From Bog-756 sp963813525 (lineage in GTDB: Bacteria > Actinomycetota > Acidimicrobiia > Acidimicrobiales > RAAP-2), in contig CAWEZI010000005.1 of assembly GCA_963813525.1 (NCBI GenBank), forward strand, positions 992,001-1,056,000: 64,000 nt of DNA, written 5' to 3'. Below are positions 15,426 to 24,147 of this stretch, in pieces. Under the pieces are notes generated by a model that was given only the letters and a program-made list of their open reading frames with translations, was not told where the DNA came from and made no database searches. The first letter of the stretch is position 1. Every line of letters begins with the position of its first letter. Position numbers and translations under genes: made by a program.

Positions 15426-16448
15426 ATGGGCGTGATGTGGGTCCTGGTAGCAGCCGGCGTGGTGGTGATCGTGGCCCTGGTGGCGGTCGTGGTCGTCCGA
15501 CGTCCGGAGGGAGGTGACCTCTCCTCTGTCGACCGGTATCACTCGGCCTTGGGGACCATGGAGCAGGTGACCGGGCGCACCGGGTCGGCCCCCGTCCGCG
15601 TGGTGGGCGCTTCCGGGGGCCCTCAGGCCGAGGAAGGCGTCGGGCCGGCGGGGGGGTCGGACGGCGGTCGGCCCCCCGACGCCGGGCTCGGTCGTCGGTA
15701 CCCGCCCGCACGGGGGCGGCACGGGGGGGCCCTCCCTGAACCGGGCGCTCCGCTCGTCTTCGACGACCAGAGCCTCACCGATGTGACCATCCCGCGTACC
15801 CGCAGTGACCGGATACAGCGCCACGCTCTGGCCTCCATGAACCGACGGCCGCGGCGGGGGAGCGCCATCACCGTGGTCGTGGTGGTCGTGGTGGTCCTCC
15901 TGGCTCTGGTCTACATCGGGAGCCGACGGTCGCCAGGGGCGAACCACGGCCGCACGGCGGCCAACACCCCGGCCACCACCTCGCCGGCGAGACGGACGAC
16001 CACGTCGACGGCCCGGTCCACGCCCACCACCACAGCCTCGGACCGTCACGGCCATCATGCCGGGGGACAGTCCAAAAAGGGCAAGACCACCCCGACCACA
16101 TTGCCCTCCGCCATCGTGGCCAGTTCGACCGGCCCGGGTGTGGCCACCTATCCGGTGTCGTCCAGCGCCTACAGCGTCACGGTGACGGCCACCGGACCGT
16201 GCTGGGTGCTGGCCCGATCGGTGACCACCGGGGCCACACTGTGGACGGGGACGTTGCAGAACGGAACCGTCCAGACCATCCCGGCGGTGGGCACCACCGC
16301 CGTCGAGCTGGGCTCACTGGCCGGTGCCCTCAAGGTCGGCACCGTGCCCGTAGTGCTACCCCACCCGCTGGCCACCCCGTTCGTGGCCACCTTCCAACCG
16401 ACGACCAGCCCACCGGTCACGCCGTCCTCTTCGCCCACCGTGGGGTGA
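15426..16448 (+). CDS. Membrane protein with RodZ-C-like (DUF4115) extracytoplasmic domain
   Basis: A 340-residue protein with two hydrophobic segments (residues 4-24 and about 148-164). A Gly/Pro/Arg-rich cytoplasmic loop lies between them and a Thr/Ser/Pro-rich stalk follows the second. The last 110 residues contain ATGPCWVLARSVTTGATLW then TGTLQNGTVQTIP, the beta-rich DUF4115 pattern found at the C-terminus of RodZ. It lacks RodZ's helix-turn-helix part, so it is not RodZ itself. It probably acts at the cell envelope; function is unknown. The C-terminal tail is Pro/Ser-rich. Start is ATG 15426 or 15435. Confidence 0.75.
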   Translation: MGVMWVLVAAGVVVIVALVAVVVVRRPEGGDLSSVDRYHSALGTMEQVTGRTGSAPVRVVGASGGPQAEEGVGPAGGSDGGRPPDAGLGRRYPPARGRHGGALPEPGAPLVFDDQSLTDVTIPRTRSDRIQRHALASMNRRPRRGSAITVVVVVVVVLLALVYIGSRRSPGANHGRTAANTPATTSPARRTTTSTARSTPTTTASDRHGHHAGGQSKKGKTTPTTLPSAIVASSTGPGVATYPVSSSAYSVTVTATGPCWVLARSVTTGATLWTGTLQNGTVQTIPAVGTTAVELGSLAGALKVGTVPVVLPHPLATPFVATFQPTTSPPVTPSSSPTVG

Positions 16449-16454
16449 GACCCC

Positions 16455-18695
16455 CTACCCGGCGTCGGCCCGACCGTCGCCGGCCATACCCAGAGCGTCG
16501 AGGATGAAGGCATAGACGAATGCCTCGTCCTTCCAGGCGTCGTAGCGGCCCGACGGGCCCCCGTGTCCGGCGCCCAACTCGGTCTTGAGCAGGACCCGGT
16601 TCTCCGGGTTGGCCGCCCGCAGTTTGGCCACCCACTTGGCCGGCTCCCAGAACCCCACCCGCGGGTCGGAGAGCCCGGCGGTGGCCAGGATGTCCGGGTA
16701 CCGCACCGGTCGGCCCTGTCCATCGACGGCGCGGACGTTGTCGTAGGGCGAGTACGACTTCATCACCCGGTAGATCTCGGGGTCCTGGGCCGGGTTGCCC
16801 CACTCGTCCCATTCGAGGACGGTGAGCGGGAGGGTGTCGTCCAGAATGGTGGTGAGGCAGTCGACGAAGGGCACCTCGGCCACCACCGCCCGGAACAGCT
16901 CGGGAGCCAGATTGGCCACCGCCCCCATGAGCAGTCCCCCGGCGCTGGCCCCCCGGGCCACCAGCCGGTCGGGCGACGTCCACCCCTCGGCCACCAGGGT
17001 GCGTGCGCAGGCCACGAAGTCGGTGAAGGTGTGGGGCTTGGCCGCCAGCTTCCCCTGTTCGTACCAGGCCCGTCCCATCTCGCCCCCGCCCCGGACATGG
17101 GCGATGGCAAAGACGAAGCCACGGTCGAGCAGGCTCAGGCGGAGGGAGGAGAAGGTCGGGTCGATCGACATCTCGTAGGAGCCGTAGCCGTAGAGCAGGC
17201 ACGGACCGGCTCCCGAGCCAGCGCCTCCATCCAGGAGGCCAACCTCCAGGAGGTCGGCCCGGTCCCGCCGGTAGACGAGCGAGAGGGGGATGGCCGTCCC
17301 GTCGTCGGCTGTCGCCCAGAGGCGCTCGGTGCAGTAACGGGACGTGTCGAAATCGCCCAGCACCCGCTGCCGCTTGAGCAGGACGGCCTCGCCCCCGGCC
17401 AGGTCGCGGTCGTAGACCGAGTGGGGTGTGACCAGCGACGTGTACTCGTAGCGCAGTGTGGTCGCGTCGTACTCGGGGTTGGCCCCCGGCCACGCCGTCG
17501 ACGGGGTTTCCGGCTGCTCGACGGGCAGCGACTGGCCGGTGTGGGAGTCGATGATCCGGATCTTGGTCTCGCCCCCCTCCCGTTCGTAGACGACCAGGTG
17601 TCCGACGAAGGGATCGACGTTGTCGAGCCGGACACCCGGCCTCCCCCCGATGACCTCGGTCCAGTGGGTGCGGTCGGGAGTGGCGTCGTCCGCCGCCATC
17701 AGACGGAAGTCCTCGGCCCCGTCGTTGGTGACGATGAGGAACCGGCTGGCCCGGCCGGTGGCCGGGTCCCCGCGGTCGTGGTCCACGCTGTACTCGATCC
17801 CCTGGCGGCGGGGTTCGATGATCCGGAACCGGCCCCGAGGCTCGTCGGCCGCGCAAACCCGGACCTCGGAGGTCACCTTGGAGTCGAGGACCATGACCAC
17901 GTAGCTGTCGTCCTTGGTCCGGCCGACCCCGAGGTAGAAGTGCTCGTCTGGCTCCTCGTAGACCAGCGCGTCCTCGGCCGGATCGGTGCCCACCCGGTGG
18001 CGCCACAGCTGGAACGGGCGCATGGCTTCGTCCACCCGGGTGTAGAAGACGGTGGCGTTGTCGTTGGCCCACGCCGTCCCGTATGACGTGTCCAGCAGGG
18101 TCTCGTGGGAGTCCTCGCCGGTGGCCAGGTCGGTGAACTGCATGGTGTAGCGCTCGCCGCCGGAGGTGTCCGTCGAGTAGGCCAGCCACCGATGGTCGGG
18201 GCTCAGCTCGAAGGCCCCCACGGCGAAGTACTCGTGGCCCTGGGCCAGCACGTTCTCGTCCAGCAGGATCTGTTCACCTTCGGGGATCTCGCCGGGGGCG
18301 AGGACCAGACCGGTGGGCGCCACCCCGTCGCCGGTCGGACCGAGGTCGGCCGATCGGCGGCAGTGGATGCCGTAGCTGCTGCCCTCCACGGTCCGGCTGT
18401 AATACAGCCACGGCCCCTTGCGCACCGGGACCGACACGTCGGTCTCCTCGATCCGGGCCACGATCTCGTCGAACAGAGTGGCCCGGAGCCCGCTGGTTCC
18501 AGCCATCGCCGCCTCGGTATGGGCGTTTTCCGCTTTGAGGTGGTCGATGACGGCCGGATCGTCCTTGTCCCTGAGCCAGAACCAGTCGTCGACACGGACA
18601 TCGCCGTGGGTCACCAGTTCGACCGGTCGTCGTTCGGGGACCGGGGCGAAGCCGCCGCCGGCAGTAGTCGGATCAGGGGCCGGCTCGGGGCACAT
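16455..18695 (-). CDS. ptrB: Oligopeptidase B (S9A prolyl oligopeptidase family)
   Basis: 746 residues: an N-terminal seven-bladed propeller (about 70-450) followed by the alpha/beta hydrolase domain. The catalytic Ser is in GASAGGLLMG (S584), Asp in GLSDPRVGFWEP (D677) and His in GAGHGGPSGRYD (H711). HVRGGGEMGRAWYEQGK is the S9A signature before the nucleophile. Oligopeptidase B cleaves after Arg/Lys in peptides up to about 30 residues in the cytoplasm. The length fits the family. It is convergent with the RodZ-C-like gene, with only six bases between them. Confidence 0.93.
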   Translation of the reverse strand: MCPEPAPDPTTAGGGFAPVPERRPVELVTHGDVRVDDWFWLRDKDDPAVIDHLKAENAHTEAAMAGTSGLRATLFDEIVARIEETDVSVPVRKGPWLYYSRTVEGSSYGIHCRRSADLGPTGDGVAPTGLVLAPGEIPEGEQILLDENVLAQGHEYFAVGAFELSPDHRWLAYSTDTSGGERYTMQFTDLATGEDSHETLLDTSYGTAWANDNATVFYTRVDEAMRPFQLWRHRVGTDPAEDALVYEEPDEHFYLGVGRTKDDSYVVMVLDSKVTSEVRVCAADEPRGRFRIIEPRRQGIEYSVDHDRGDPATGRASRFLIVTNDGAEDFRLMAADDATPDRTHWTEVIGGRPGVRLDNVDPFVGHLVVYEREGGETKIRIIDSHTGQSLPVEQPETPSTAWPGANPEYDATTLRYEYTSLVTPHSVYDRDLAGGEAVLLKRQRVLGDFDTSRYCTERLWATADDGTAIPLSLVYRRDRADLLEVGLLDGGAGSGAGPCLLYGYGSYEMSIDPTFSSLRLSLLDRGFVFAIAHVRGGGEMGRAWYEQGKLAAKPHTFTDFVACARTLVAEGWTSPDRLVARGASAGGLLMGAVANLAPELFRAVVAEVPFVDCLTTILDDTLPLTVLEWDEWGNPAQDPEIYRVMKSYSPYDNVRAVDGQGRPVRYPDILATAGLSDPRVGFWEPAKWVAKLRAANPENRVLLKTELGAGHGGPSGRYDAWKDEAFVYAFILDALGMAGDGRADAG

Positions 18696-18758
18696 CCGCC
18701 CACAATGGCACGAGTTCCTGGCCCGGGGGGCCGTCGTACGCCACCGGCTCGGGGGTTG

Positions 18759-18776
18759 TTACTATCTGTATAGGAG
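18759..18776 (+). promoter_or_regulatory. Imperfect 6-6-6 inverted repeat at the sufB promoter
   Basis: TTACTA, six-base spacer, TAGGAG, followed by AAATCA. The half-sites match at four of six positions. The same half-site and spacing occur as a perfect palindrome (CTCCTA-N6-TAGGAG, then AAAATCA) at the sufC2 promoter. It overlaps a candidate -10 (TACTAT, 18760-18765). A shared regulator of Fe-S biogenesis could bind here; that is inference. Confidence 0.5.
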
Positions 18777-18816
18777 AAATCAGCTCGTCCGCCCGGACGG
18801 CAGCCCAGGAGCGTGG

Positions 18817-20217
18817 ATGACCACCACCGACATTGACATCGGAAAATACAAGCTTGGGTGGTCCGACGAAGAGGACTACGTGTTCAAGCCCAAGAAGGGA
18901 TTGAACGAGTCCATCGTCCGCGAGATGTCGGCCATGAAGAAGGAACCGGAGTGGATGCGGGACTTCCGGCTGCGGGCCCTCCAGCGGTTCGAGAAGCGGG
19001 AGATGGCCGCGTGGTTCGCCGTCAACATGCCCGATCTCGACTTCGACGACATCTACTACTACATCAAGCCGACCTCGGGGCAGGTGGAGGACTGGAACGA
19101 CCTCCCCGACGCCATCAAGAACACCTACGAGAAGCTGGGGATCCCCGAAGCCGAGCGAAAGTACCTGGCCGGGGTCACCGCCCAGTACGAGTCGGAAGTG
19201 GTCTTCCACCGCAATCGCGAGGACCTCGAGGCCCAGGGGATCATCTTCTGCGACATGGACACGGCGGTGCGCGACTACCCCGATCTGGTGCGCAAGTACT
19301 TCGGGACGATCATCCCGCCCAACGACAACAAGTTCGCCGCTCTCAACTCGGCGGTCTGGTCCGGTGGCTCGTTCATCTACGTGCCACCCGGCGTGGTGGT
19401 GGATCAGCCCCTGCAGGCCTACTTCCGGATCAATGCCGAAAACATGGGCCAGTTCGAGCGGACGCTGATCATCGCCGACGTCGGGTCCCAGGTGCACTAC
19501 ATCGAGGGATGCTCGGCGCCGGTGTACACCAGCGACTCGCTGCACTCGGCCGTGGTCGAGTTGGTGGCTCTCGAGGGCTCACGCATCACGTACACCACCA
19601 TCCAGAACTGGTCCAACAACGTCTACAACCTGGTGACCAAGCGGGCCCGGGCCGAAGCCGAGGCCCACGTCGAGTGGATCGACGGCAACATCGGCTCCCG
19701 GCTGACCATGAAGTACCCCTCGGTGTACCTGATGGGACCCAAGGCCTCGGGCGAGGTCCTGTCGGTGGCCTACGCCGGCGCCGGTCAGCATCAGGACGCC
19801 GGAGCCAAGATGATCCATGCCGCACCGGAGACGACTTCCACCATCGTGTCGAAGTCGATCTCCAAGGACACCGGCATCACCACCTACCGGGGCCTGGTCC
19901 ACGTCGACGAAGGAGCAAAGCACTCCAAGAGCTTCGTGCGCTGCGACGCCCTTCTGCTGGATGACACCGCCGTGTCGGAGACCAAGCCGTACATGGAGGT
20001 GGCCGAGCGCGATGCCCGGATCGGCCATGAGGCGACGGTGTCCAAGGTCGGCGACGACCAGCTGTTCTATCTGATGAGCCGTGGCCTATCGGAGACCCAG
20101 GCCATGGGGATGATCGTCAACGGATTCATCGAGCCGATCACCCGAACCCTTCCCATGGAGTACGCCGTGGAGTGGAGTCGGTTGATCGAGCTTCAGATGG
20201 AGGGATCGGTCGGCTGA
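18817..20217 (+). CDS. sufB: Fe-S cluster assembly scaffold protein SufB
   Basis: 466 residues with the conserved SufB sequence. GLNESIVREMS is near the N-terminus, FAALNSAVWSGGSFIYVPPG in the middle, then VHYIEGCSAP, the beta-helix core, and RGLSETQAMGMIVNGFIEPI near the C-terminus. SufB forms SufB-SufC2-SufD with SufC and SufD and builds Fe-S clusters. No intein is present, unlike some actinobacterial SufB genes. The ATG has an AGGA site six bases upstream. The promoter region carries the inverted repeat shared with sufC2. The expected partner sufD is 1.4 kb downstream, separated by a small Cys-containing gene and an opposite-strand crotonase gene. Confidence 0.96.
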   Translation: MTTTDIDIGKYKLGWSDEEDYVFKPKKGLNESIVREMSAMKKEPEWMRDFRLRALQRFEKREMAAWFAVNMPDLDFDDIYYYIKPTSGQVEDWNDLPDAIKNTYEKLGIPEAERKYLAGVTAQYESEVVFHRNREDLEAQGIIFCDMDTAVRDYPDLVRKYFGTIIPPNDNKFAALNSAVWSGGSFIYVPPGVVVDQPLQAYFRINAENMGQFERTLIIADVGSQVHYIEGCSAPVYTSDSLHSAVVELVALEGSRITYTTIQNWSNNVYNLVTKRARAEAEAHVEWIDGNIGSRLTMKYPSVYLMGPKASGEVLSVAYAGAGQHQDAGAKMIHAAPETTSTIVSKSISKDTGITTYRGLVHVDEGAKHSKSFVRCDALLLDDTAVSETKPYMEVAERDARIGHEATVSKVGDDQLFYLMSRGLSETQAMGMIVNGFIEPITRTLPMEYAVEWSRLIELQMEGSVG

Positions 20218-20296
20218 ACGACAGGGTTGCCGTCGGGTCCGTGTGGGCAGGGCGTCGGCGCGTGCACCCGCAGCCGTCAGAGAGGCAAGATGGACC

Positions 20297-20641
20297 ATGC
20301 CGATGAGGGAAGAGTGCAAGCATTTCCAGAGCCGGACCTACGACTCGGGCGAGGTTGCCCGCTTCTGCGTTCTCGATTTGGCCCCGGAAGCCCCCTGGAA
20401 ATGTCCTGACAACTGTCCTTCCTACGCCCGCCGATTGGCCGACGTGGGTTGGGCCCACGGCTCGCTGGTCGAGCCCGCACTCGAGCCGATGCCCGATGTG
20501 CCCGGCGAGGAGGCGGCCAAGCTGCTCGATCAGGCGGAGGACATCATCAACGCCGTCGGTCCCGGCATTGTGGCCGAGGTCCGCGAGGAGGACGCTCGTG
20601 AGGAGCGGCGCGAGGGCCGCTGGTGGCGGCGCAAGCGCTGA
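20297..20641 (+). CDS. Small Cys-containing protein following sufB
   Basis: A 114-residue protein with cysteines at positions 8, 24, 36 and 40 (ECKHF, RFCVLDL, WKCPDNCPSY), then an acidic middle and a highly charged Glu/Arg tail ending RRWWRRKR-like. The four cysteines in the first 40 residues could bind zinc or an Fe-S cluster. It begins about 80 bases after sufB on the same strand and is likely in its transcript. I do not recognise a named family. A role linked to Suf is an inference from position and cysteines. Confidence 0.72.
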   Translation: MPMREECKHFQSRTYDSGEVARFCVLDLAPEAPWKCPDNCPSYARRLADVGWAHGSLVEPALEPMPDVPGEEAAKLLDQAEDIINAVGPGIVAEVREEDAREERREGRWWRRKR

Positions 20642-20647
20642 GGCGAT

Positions 20648-21457
20648 CTAACGACCGGTGAAGACCGCCGGCCGTTTCTCCATGAAGGCGGCCATGGCTT
20701 CGACCAGATCGTCGGAGGCCAGGAACCCGGCGTTCCAGGCGGCTACGTAGTCGAGACCCTCGGCCACCGACCGACCCTGGCCGGCGGTGAGCACCGCCTT
20801 GGTGCCCTGCACGGCCAGTGGCGAGTTGGCGGCGATCTCCTCGGCCAGCGAACTCGCCTCTCGCCGGAGCGCGTCGGCGTCGTCGGCCACGTGATTGACC
20901 AGTCCGATGGTCGCCGCCCGCTCGGCGGTGATGTCCTTGCCGGTGTAGGCCAGTTCGGCCAGGTGGCCCTGGCCGATGATGGCGGGCAGGCGCTGCAGGC
21001 TGCCCAGATCGGCCACGATGGCCACCTTGGTCTCGCGGACCGAGAAGGTGGCGTCGGCGCTGGCCATCCGGATGTCGCAGGCGGCGGCCAGGTCGACCCC
21101 GCCACCGATGCAGTAGCCGTGGATGGCGGCGATGGTGGGCACGGCGCATTCGGCCAGGGAGGTCACCGAGGCTTGCATGCGCCGGATGGCCACGTGGGAC
21201 GACCGGGCGCGCGCCGCCATCGAGGGCGGGGCGTCGCCGGCCGGGGTCGAGGGTCCGGCCAGCCCCGACATGGCCACCAGGTCGAGCCCGACGGTGAAGT
21301 GCGGGCCCCGGGCGGCGATGATGACGGCCCGGATGGTGGGATCGTCACCGATGGCGGCCATGGCCCGGGGGAGGTCCGACCAGAAGGCCGGGCCCAGGGC
21401 GTTGAGCTTGGACGGGCGGTCCAACCACAGGGTGGCCACGTGGCCGTCGGTCTCCAG
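20648..21457 (-). CDS. Crotonase-family protein, dienoyl-CoA isomerase-like
   Basis: About 269 residues. FTVGLDLVAM carries the acidic residue of the oxyanion region, HGYCIGGGVDLAAACD the second oxyanion half, and ETKVAIVADLGSLQRLP has the E-x7-D spacing of delta3,5-delta2,4-dienoyl-CoA isomerases. These shift double bonds during breakdown of odd-position unsaturated fatty acids. The start is unclear: no ATG, GTG or TTG lies in frame between sufD and the conserved ETDGHVATLWLDRP. A CTG at 21457 is preceded at eight bases by GGAGG and is used here. A one-base change in a run of five G at 21517-21521 would instead bring an ATG at 21531 into frame. The gene sits inside the suf region on the opposite strand. 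Confidence 0.85.
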   Translation of the reverse strand: METDGHVATLWLDRPSKLNALGPAFWSDLPRAMAAIGDDPTIRAVIIAARGPHFTVGLDLVAMSGLAGPSTPAGDAPPSMAARARSSHVAIRRMQASVTSLAECAVPTIAAIHGYCIGGGVDLAAACDIRMASADATFSVRETKVAIVADLGSLQRLPAIIGQGHLAELAYTGKDITAERAATIGLVNHVADDADALRREASSLAEEIAANSPLAVQGTKAVLTAGQGRSVAEGLDYVAAWNAGFLASDDLVEAMAAFMEKRPAVFTGR

Positions 21458-21590
21458 GGTCAGGACCTCCGAAGAAAAGGAAGCGACGGCCGGGTCGGCG
21501 GTCGCCGTCCTGGTGTGGGGGCGCGAGCCATGGCCCGAGCGTAGGCCAAGCCCGGCATCGGATCCGGGTCGTGGCCGAGGGACAGGCCGG

Positions 21591-21596
21591 TAGGAT
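21591..21596 (+). promoter_or_regulatory. Predicted -10 box (TAGGAT) upstream of sufD
   Basis: TAGGAT is the only good TANNNT hexamer in the short region between the crotonase gene and sufD. A start site near 21603 would leave about 45 bases of leader to the proposed CTG start, with AGAGG at 21631-21635. Confidence 0.4.
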
Positions 21597-21646
21597 GGAG
21601 CCGAGGCTCGTGACCGGGCCTCCTTTCGCGAGAGGCTGTTCCCGAC

Positions 21647-22996
21647 CTGTCCACCTTCACTCCTGAGACCGCACGATCCCTTCCGGGGCCCGCCTGGCTG
21701 CAACGCCGACGATCGGCCGCGGCCGAGTCCTTCGGCAGCTCCGTCCTGCCCACCGAGAAGGACGAGGTCTGGCGGTACAGCCGCATCGACCAACTCGACC
21801 TCGACCGGTACCACCCGGTCGGCGCCGCTCCGACCGGTTCGTCGGCTGCCGGGCCCTCCCCGTCGGACCGGGTGAGGGCTCTGGTCGACACCCTGGGCCC
21901 TCGTTCGGGCCTGATGGTGACCCTCAACGGTGTGCTGGCCACGGTGGCGTCATCGACCGACGACAGCCTGCTGTCGCTCGGACGGGCCGGCGAGCAGGAG
22001 GACGGCGACGACCTCCTCGGCTCGGTGGTCGGCGATCCGCACGACTACGTACTGCTCAACGACGCCTTCGTCGCCGACCCGTTGGTGATCGATTTCGCCC
22101 CCCACGCCGTGGTCGACCTCCCGGTGGTGGTGATCCATGCCGTGTCGGGTGACGGCGGCGAGGCCATCTTCCCCCGCACCGTCATCCGGGCGGCCGCCGG
22201 GTCGGTGGCCAGCGTGGTGGAGATCGTCGTCGATGTCGACGACCCCTTGTTGGCCGAGCTGGGCGGCACCCCGCCGCCGGTCAACCACGTGGCCCCGTCG
22301 GTCCACCCCGACCGTCTGGTCGTGCCGGTGACCGAACTTCGCCTGGCTGACCAAGCCACCCTTCACTACGTGAGCGTGCAGTCGCTGGGCCCGGCCACCT
22401 GGCAGCTGGCCCACCAGGCCAGCGTGATCGGGAGCGACGCCGTCCTGGAGAGCTTCGCAGTGGCCCTGGGCGGGAGCTACGCCCGCCTCCGTACCGACTC
22501 GGCCCTGCAAGGAGACGGCGGCACCAGCCGGCTGCGGGCCGCTTTCGTCGGTCGGGACGAGCAGATGCTCGACTTCCGTACCCTGCAGGACCACCGGGCC
22601 CCGCGGACCACCAGCGATCTGCTGTTCATGGGTGCCGTGGCCGACCGGTCGCACTCCGTCTACAGCGGACTGATCCGGGTTCGCAAGGGCGCGGTCCGCT
22701 CCGACGCCATGCAGACCAACCACAATCTGGTGCTCGACGAGGGCGCCCACGCCGACTCGGTCCCCAACCTCGACATCGAGGAGAACGACGTGAAGTGCAG
22801 CCACGGTTCGACGGTGGGACCGGTGGACGAGGACCAGCTCTACTACCTCGAGTCCCGTGGTATCGAGCCCGATGTGGCCGAGCGGCTCATCGTGGCCGGC
22901 TTCTTCGAGGGGATCGCCGACCAGGTCCCCGTGGACGGCGCCCGGCCCATGATCGGCCGGGCCCTCGCCTCTCGCACCGGGGCCCACGTTGACTGA
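21647..22996 (+). CDS. sufD: Fe-S cluster assembly protein SufD
   Basis: Up to 449 residues. The N-terminus LPGPAWLQRRRSAAAESFGS followed by LPTEKDEVWRYSRIDQLDLD is conserved in SufD. The C-terminal half has QTNHNLVLDEGAHADSVPNL, then DVKCSHGSTVGP and QLYYLESRGI, with the Cys and His of the SufB-SufD cluster site. SufD pairs with SufB and SufC. The conserved N-terminus is encoded well upstream of the first GTG (21872), and no ATG, GTG or TTG is in frame between the upstream stop at 21611 and that point. CTG at 21647 is the best candidate start. The next gene starts inside the sufD stop region. Confidence 0.9.
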   Translation: MSTFTPETARSLPGPAWLQRRRSAAAESFGSSVLPTEKDEVWRYSRIDQLDLDRYHPVGAAPTGSSAAGPSPSDRVRALVDTLGPRSGLMVTLNGVLATVASSTDDSLLSLGRAGEQEDGDDLLGSVVGDPHDYVLLNDAFVADPLVIDFAPHAVVDLPVVVIHAVSGDGGEAIFPRTVIRAAAGSVASVVEIVVDVDDPLLAELGGTPPPVNHVAPSVHPDRLVVPVTELRLADQATLHYVSVQSLGPATWQLAHQASVIGSDAVLESFAVALGGSYARLRTDSALQGDGGTSRLRAAFVGRDEQMLDFRTLQDHRAPRTTSDLLFMGAVADRSHSVYSGLIRVRKGAVRSDAMQTNHNLVLDEGAHADSVPNLDIEENDVKCSHGSTVGPVDEDQLYYLESRGIEPDVAERLIVAGFFEGIADQVPVDGARPMIGRALASRTGAHVD

Positions 22997-23333
22997 TCCT
23001 GCCTCCGCCGACCGGCAATCGGAGACCGCCTTCCTCTGTCATCGGGGCGACCTCGAATCGGGGCAGGCCCGACGTTTCGACGTCGCCGGGCTCCGGGTGG
23101 CGCTGGTCCGCATCGGCGACGACTTCCTGGCGGTGGGCGACCGGTGCAGTCATGAGGACTATTCGCTTTCCGAGGGCGAGGTCCTGCCCGACGAGTGCGA
23201 GATCGAGTGCGCCAAGCACGGATCGACCTTCGACCTGCGCACCGGCGAGCCGTGCTCGCTACCGGCCACCCGGCCGGTCCCCGTGTTCGACGTGGTGGTC
23301 GAGGGGGATGACGTGTCGGTGGTGGTTCCATGA
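22989..23333 (+). CDS. Rieske-type [2Fe-2S] ferredoxin
   Basis: A 114-residue single-domain Rieske protein. The cluster ligands are in DRCSHEDYSL (Cys, His) and CAKHGSTFDL (Cys, His). It resembles the ferredoxin components of aromatic dioxygenases and the Rieske proteins that often sit beside sufD and sufC in actinobacteria. The start is TTG, overlapping the sufD stop by eight bases (TTGACTGA), and its own stop overlaps the sufC1 ATG, so sufD-Rieske-sufC1 are tightly coupled. It may give electrons to, or be a client of, Suf assembly. Confidence 0.9.
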   Translation: MTDPASADRQSETAFLCHRGDLESGQARRFDVAGLRVALVRIGDDFLAVGDRCSHEDYSLSEGEVLPDECEIECAKHGSTFDLRTGEPCSLPATRPVPVFDVVVEGDDVSVVVP

Positions 23334-24085
23334 GCCCGAGCGAACTGCGTATCGAGGGGCTCCGTGCCGGCATACCGGGGCGGGAGATCCTGCGGGGCGT
23401 GACCCTCACTGTGCGCAGCGGAGAGGTCCACGCCGTCATGGGCCCCAACGGTTCGGGCAAGAGCACACTGGCCCACGTGCTGATGGGACGGCCCGGCTAC
23501 GAGATCCTCGACGGCTCGGTCACCCTCGACGGCGTCGACCTGCTGTCCCTGCCCACCTGGCGCCGGGCCCGGGCCGGACTGTTCGTGGGCATGCAGAACC
23601 CGATCGAGGTGCCGGGGGTGTCGTTGACGGCATCCCTGTCGGCGGCTCAGGCTTCCGTGCCGGGCGGGGGGACCGACGCCAGGGCCGCGGGCACCGGGGG
23701 GATGAGCGAGCGACTGCACGAAGAGGCACGCCGCATCGGCTTCGATGAGCGATTCCTCGACCGTCCCCTCAACGTCGACCTCTCGGGTGGGGAGCGTAAG
23801 CGCAACGAGACTCTCCAGCTGGGCGTCCTCAGACCCCGCTTCGCCGTCCTCGACGAGATCGATTCGGGACTGGACGTCGACGCCCTGGGTGCGGTCGGGC
23901 GTCGCGTGCAGGAGGCCACATCCGAGTGGGGACTCGGGGTACTGGCCATCACCCACTTCCGCCGGCTGCTCGACGTGCTTCGGCCCGACGTGGTCCACGT
24001 GCTCTCCGACGGTCGGGTGGTGGCCACCGGCGACCACGAGCTGGCCGAGATGGTCGACCGCACCGGGTACGCCGCCTACACCTGA
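23330..24085 (+). CDS. sufC: Fe-S assembly ATPase SufC (copy 1, with sufD)
   Basis: 251 residues of ABC-ATPase. Walker A is GPNGSGKST, the Q-loop is VGMQNPIEVPGV, the signature is LSGGERKRNETLQLG, Walker B is FAVLDEIDSGLD and the switch His is in ITHFRR. SufC drives the SufBCD scaffold. ATGA overlap with the Rieske gene indicates coupling to sufD. It differs from copy 2 at 27.6 kb: a Gly/Ala-rich insert near residues 105-125 (PGGGTDARAAGTGG) and LGVLRPRFAV in place of the usual MALLDPDIAV. It is the more diverged of the two copies. Confidence 0.93.
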   Translation: MSPSELRIEGLRAGIPGREILRGVTLTVRSGEVHAVMGPNGSGKSTLAHVLMGRPGYEILDGSVTLDGVDLLSLPTWRRARAGLFVGMQNPIEVPGVSLTASLSAAQASVPGGGTDARAAGTGGMSERLHEEARRIGFDERFLDRPLNVDLSGGERKRNETLQLGVLRPRFAVLDEIDSGLDVDALGAVGRRVQEATSEWGLGVLAITHFRRLLDVLRPDVVHVLSDGRVVATGDHELAEMVDRTGYAAYT

Positions 24086-24133
24086 GCTGTAGGCGGACAC
24101 CGGGCCCACCACCAGCCGCCGGCCTTTGGTTGG

Positions 24134-24139
24134 TAGCGT
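24134..24139 (+). promoter_or_regulatory. Predicted -10 box (TAGCGT) of the LCP-protein gene
   Basis: TANNNT hexamer eight bases before the ATG at 24148, with no Shine-Dalgarno sequence; leaderless-type promoter separating this gene from sufC1. Confidence 0.5.
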
Positions 24140-24147
24140 GCACCTCC

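Noticed and set aside
16563..18086. 507-codon plus-strand open frame opposite oligopeptidase B
   Set aside because: Antisense shadow; the minus-strand protein has complete S9A motifs and catalytic residues.
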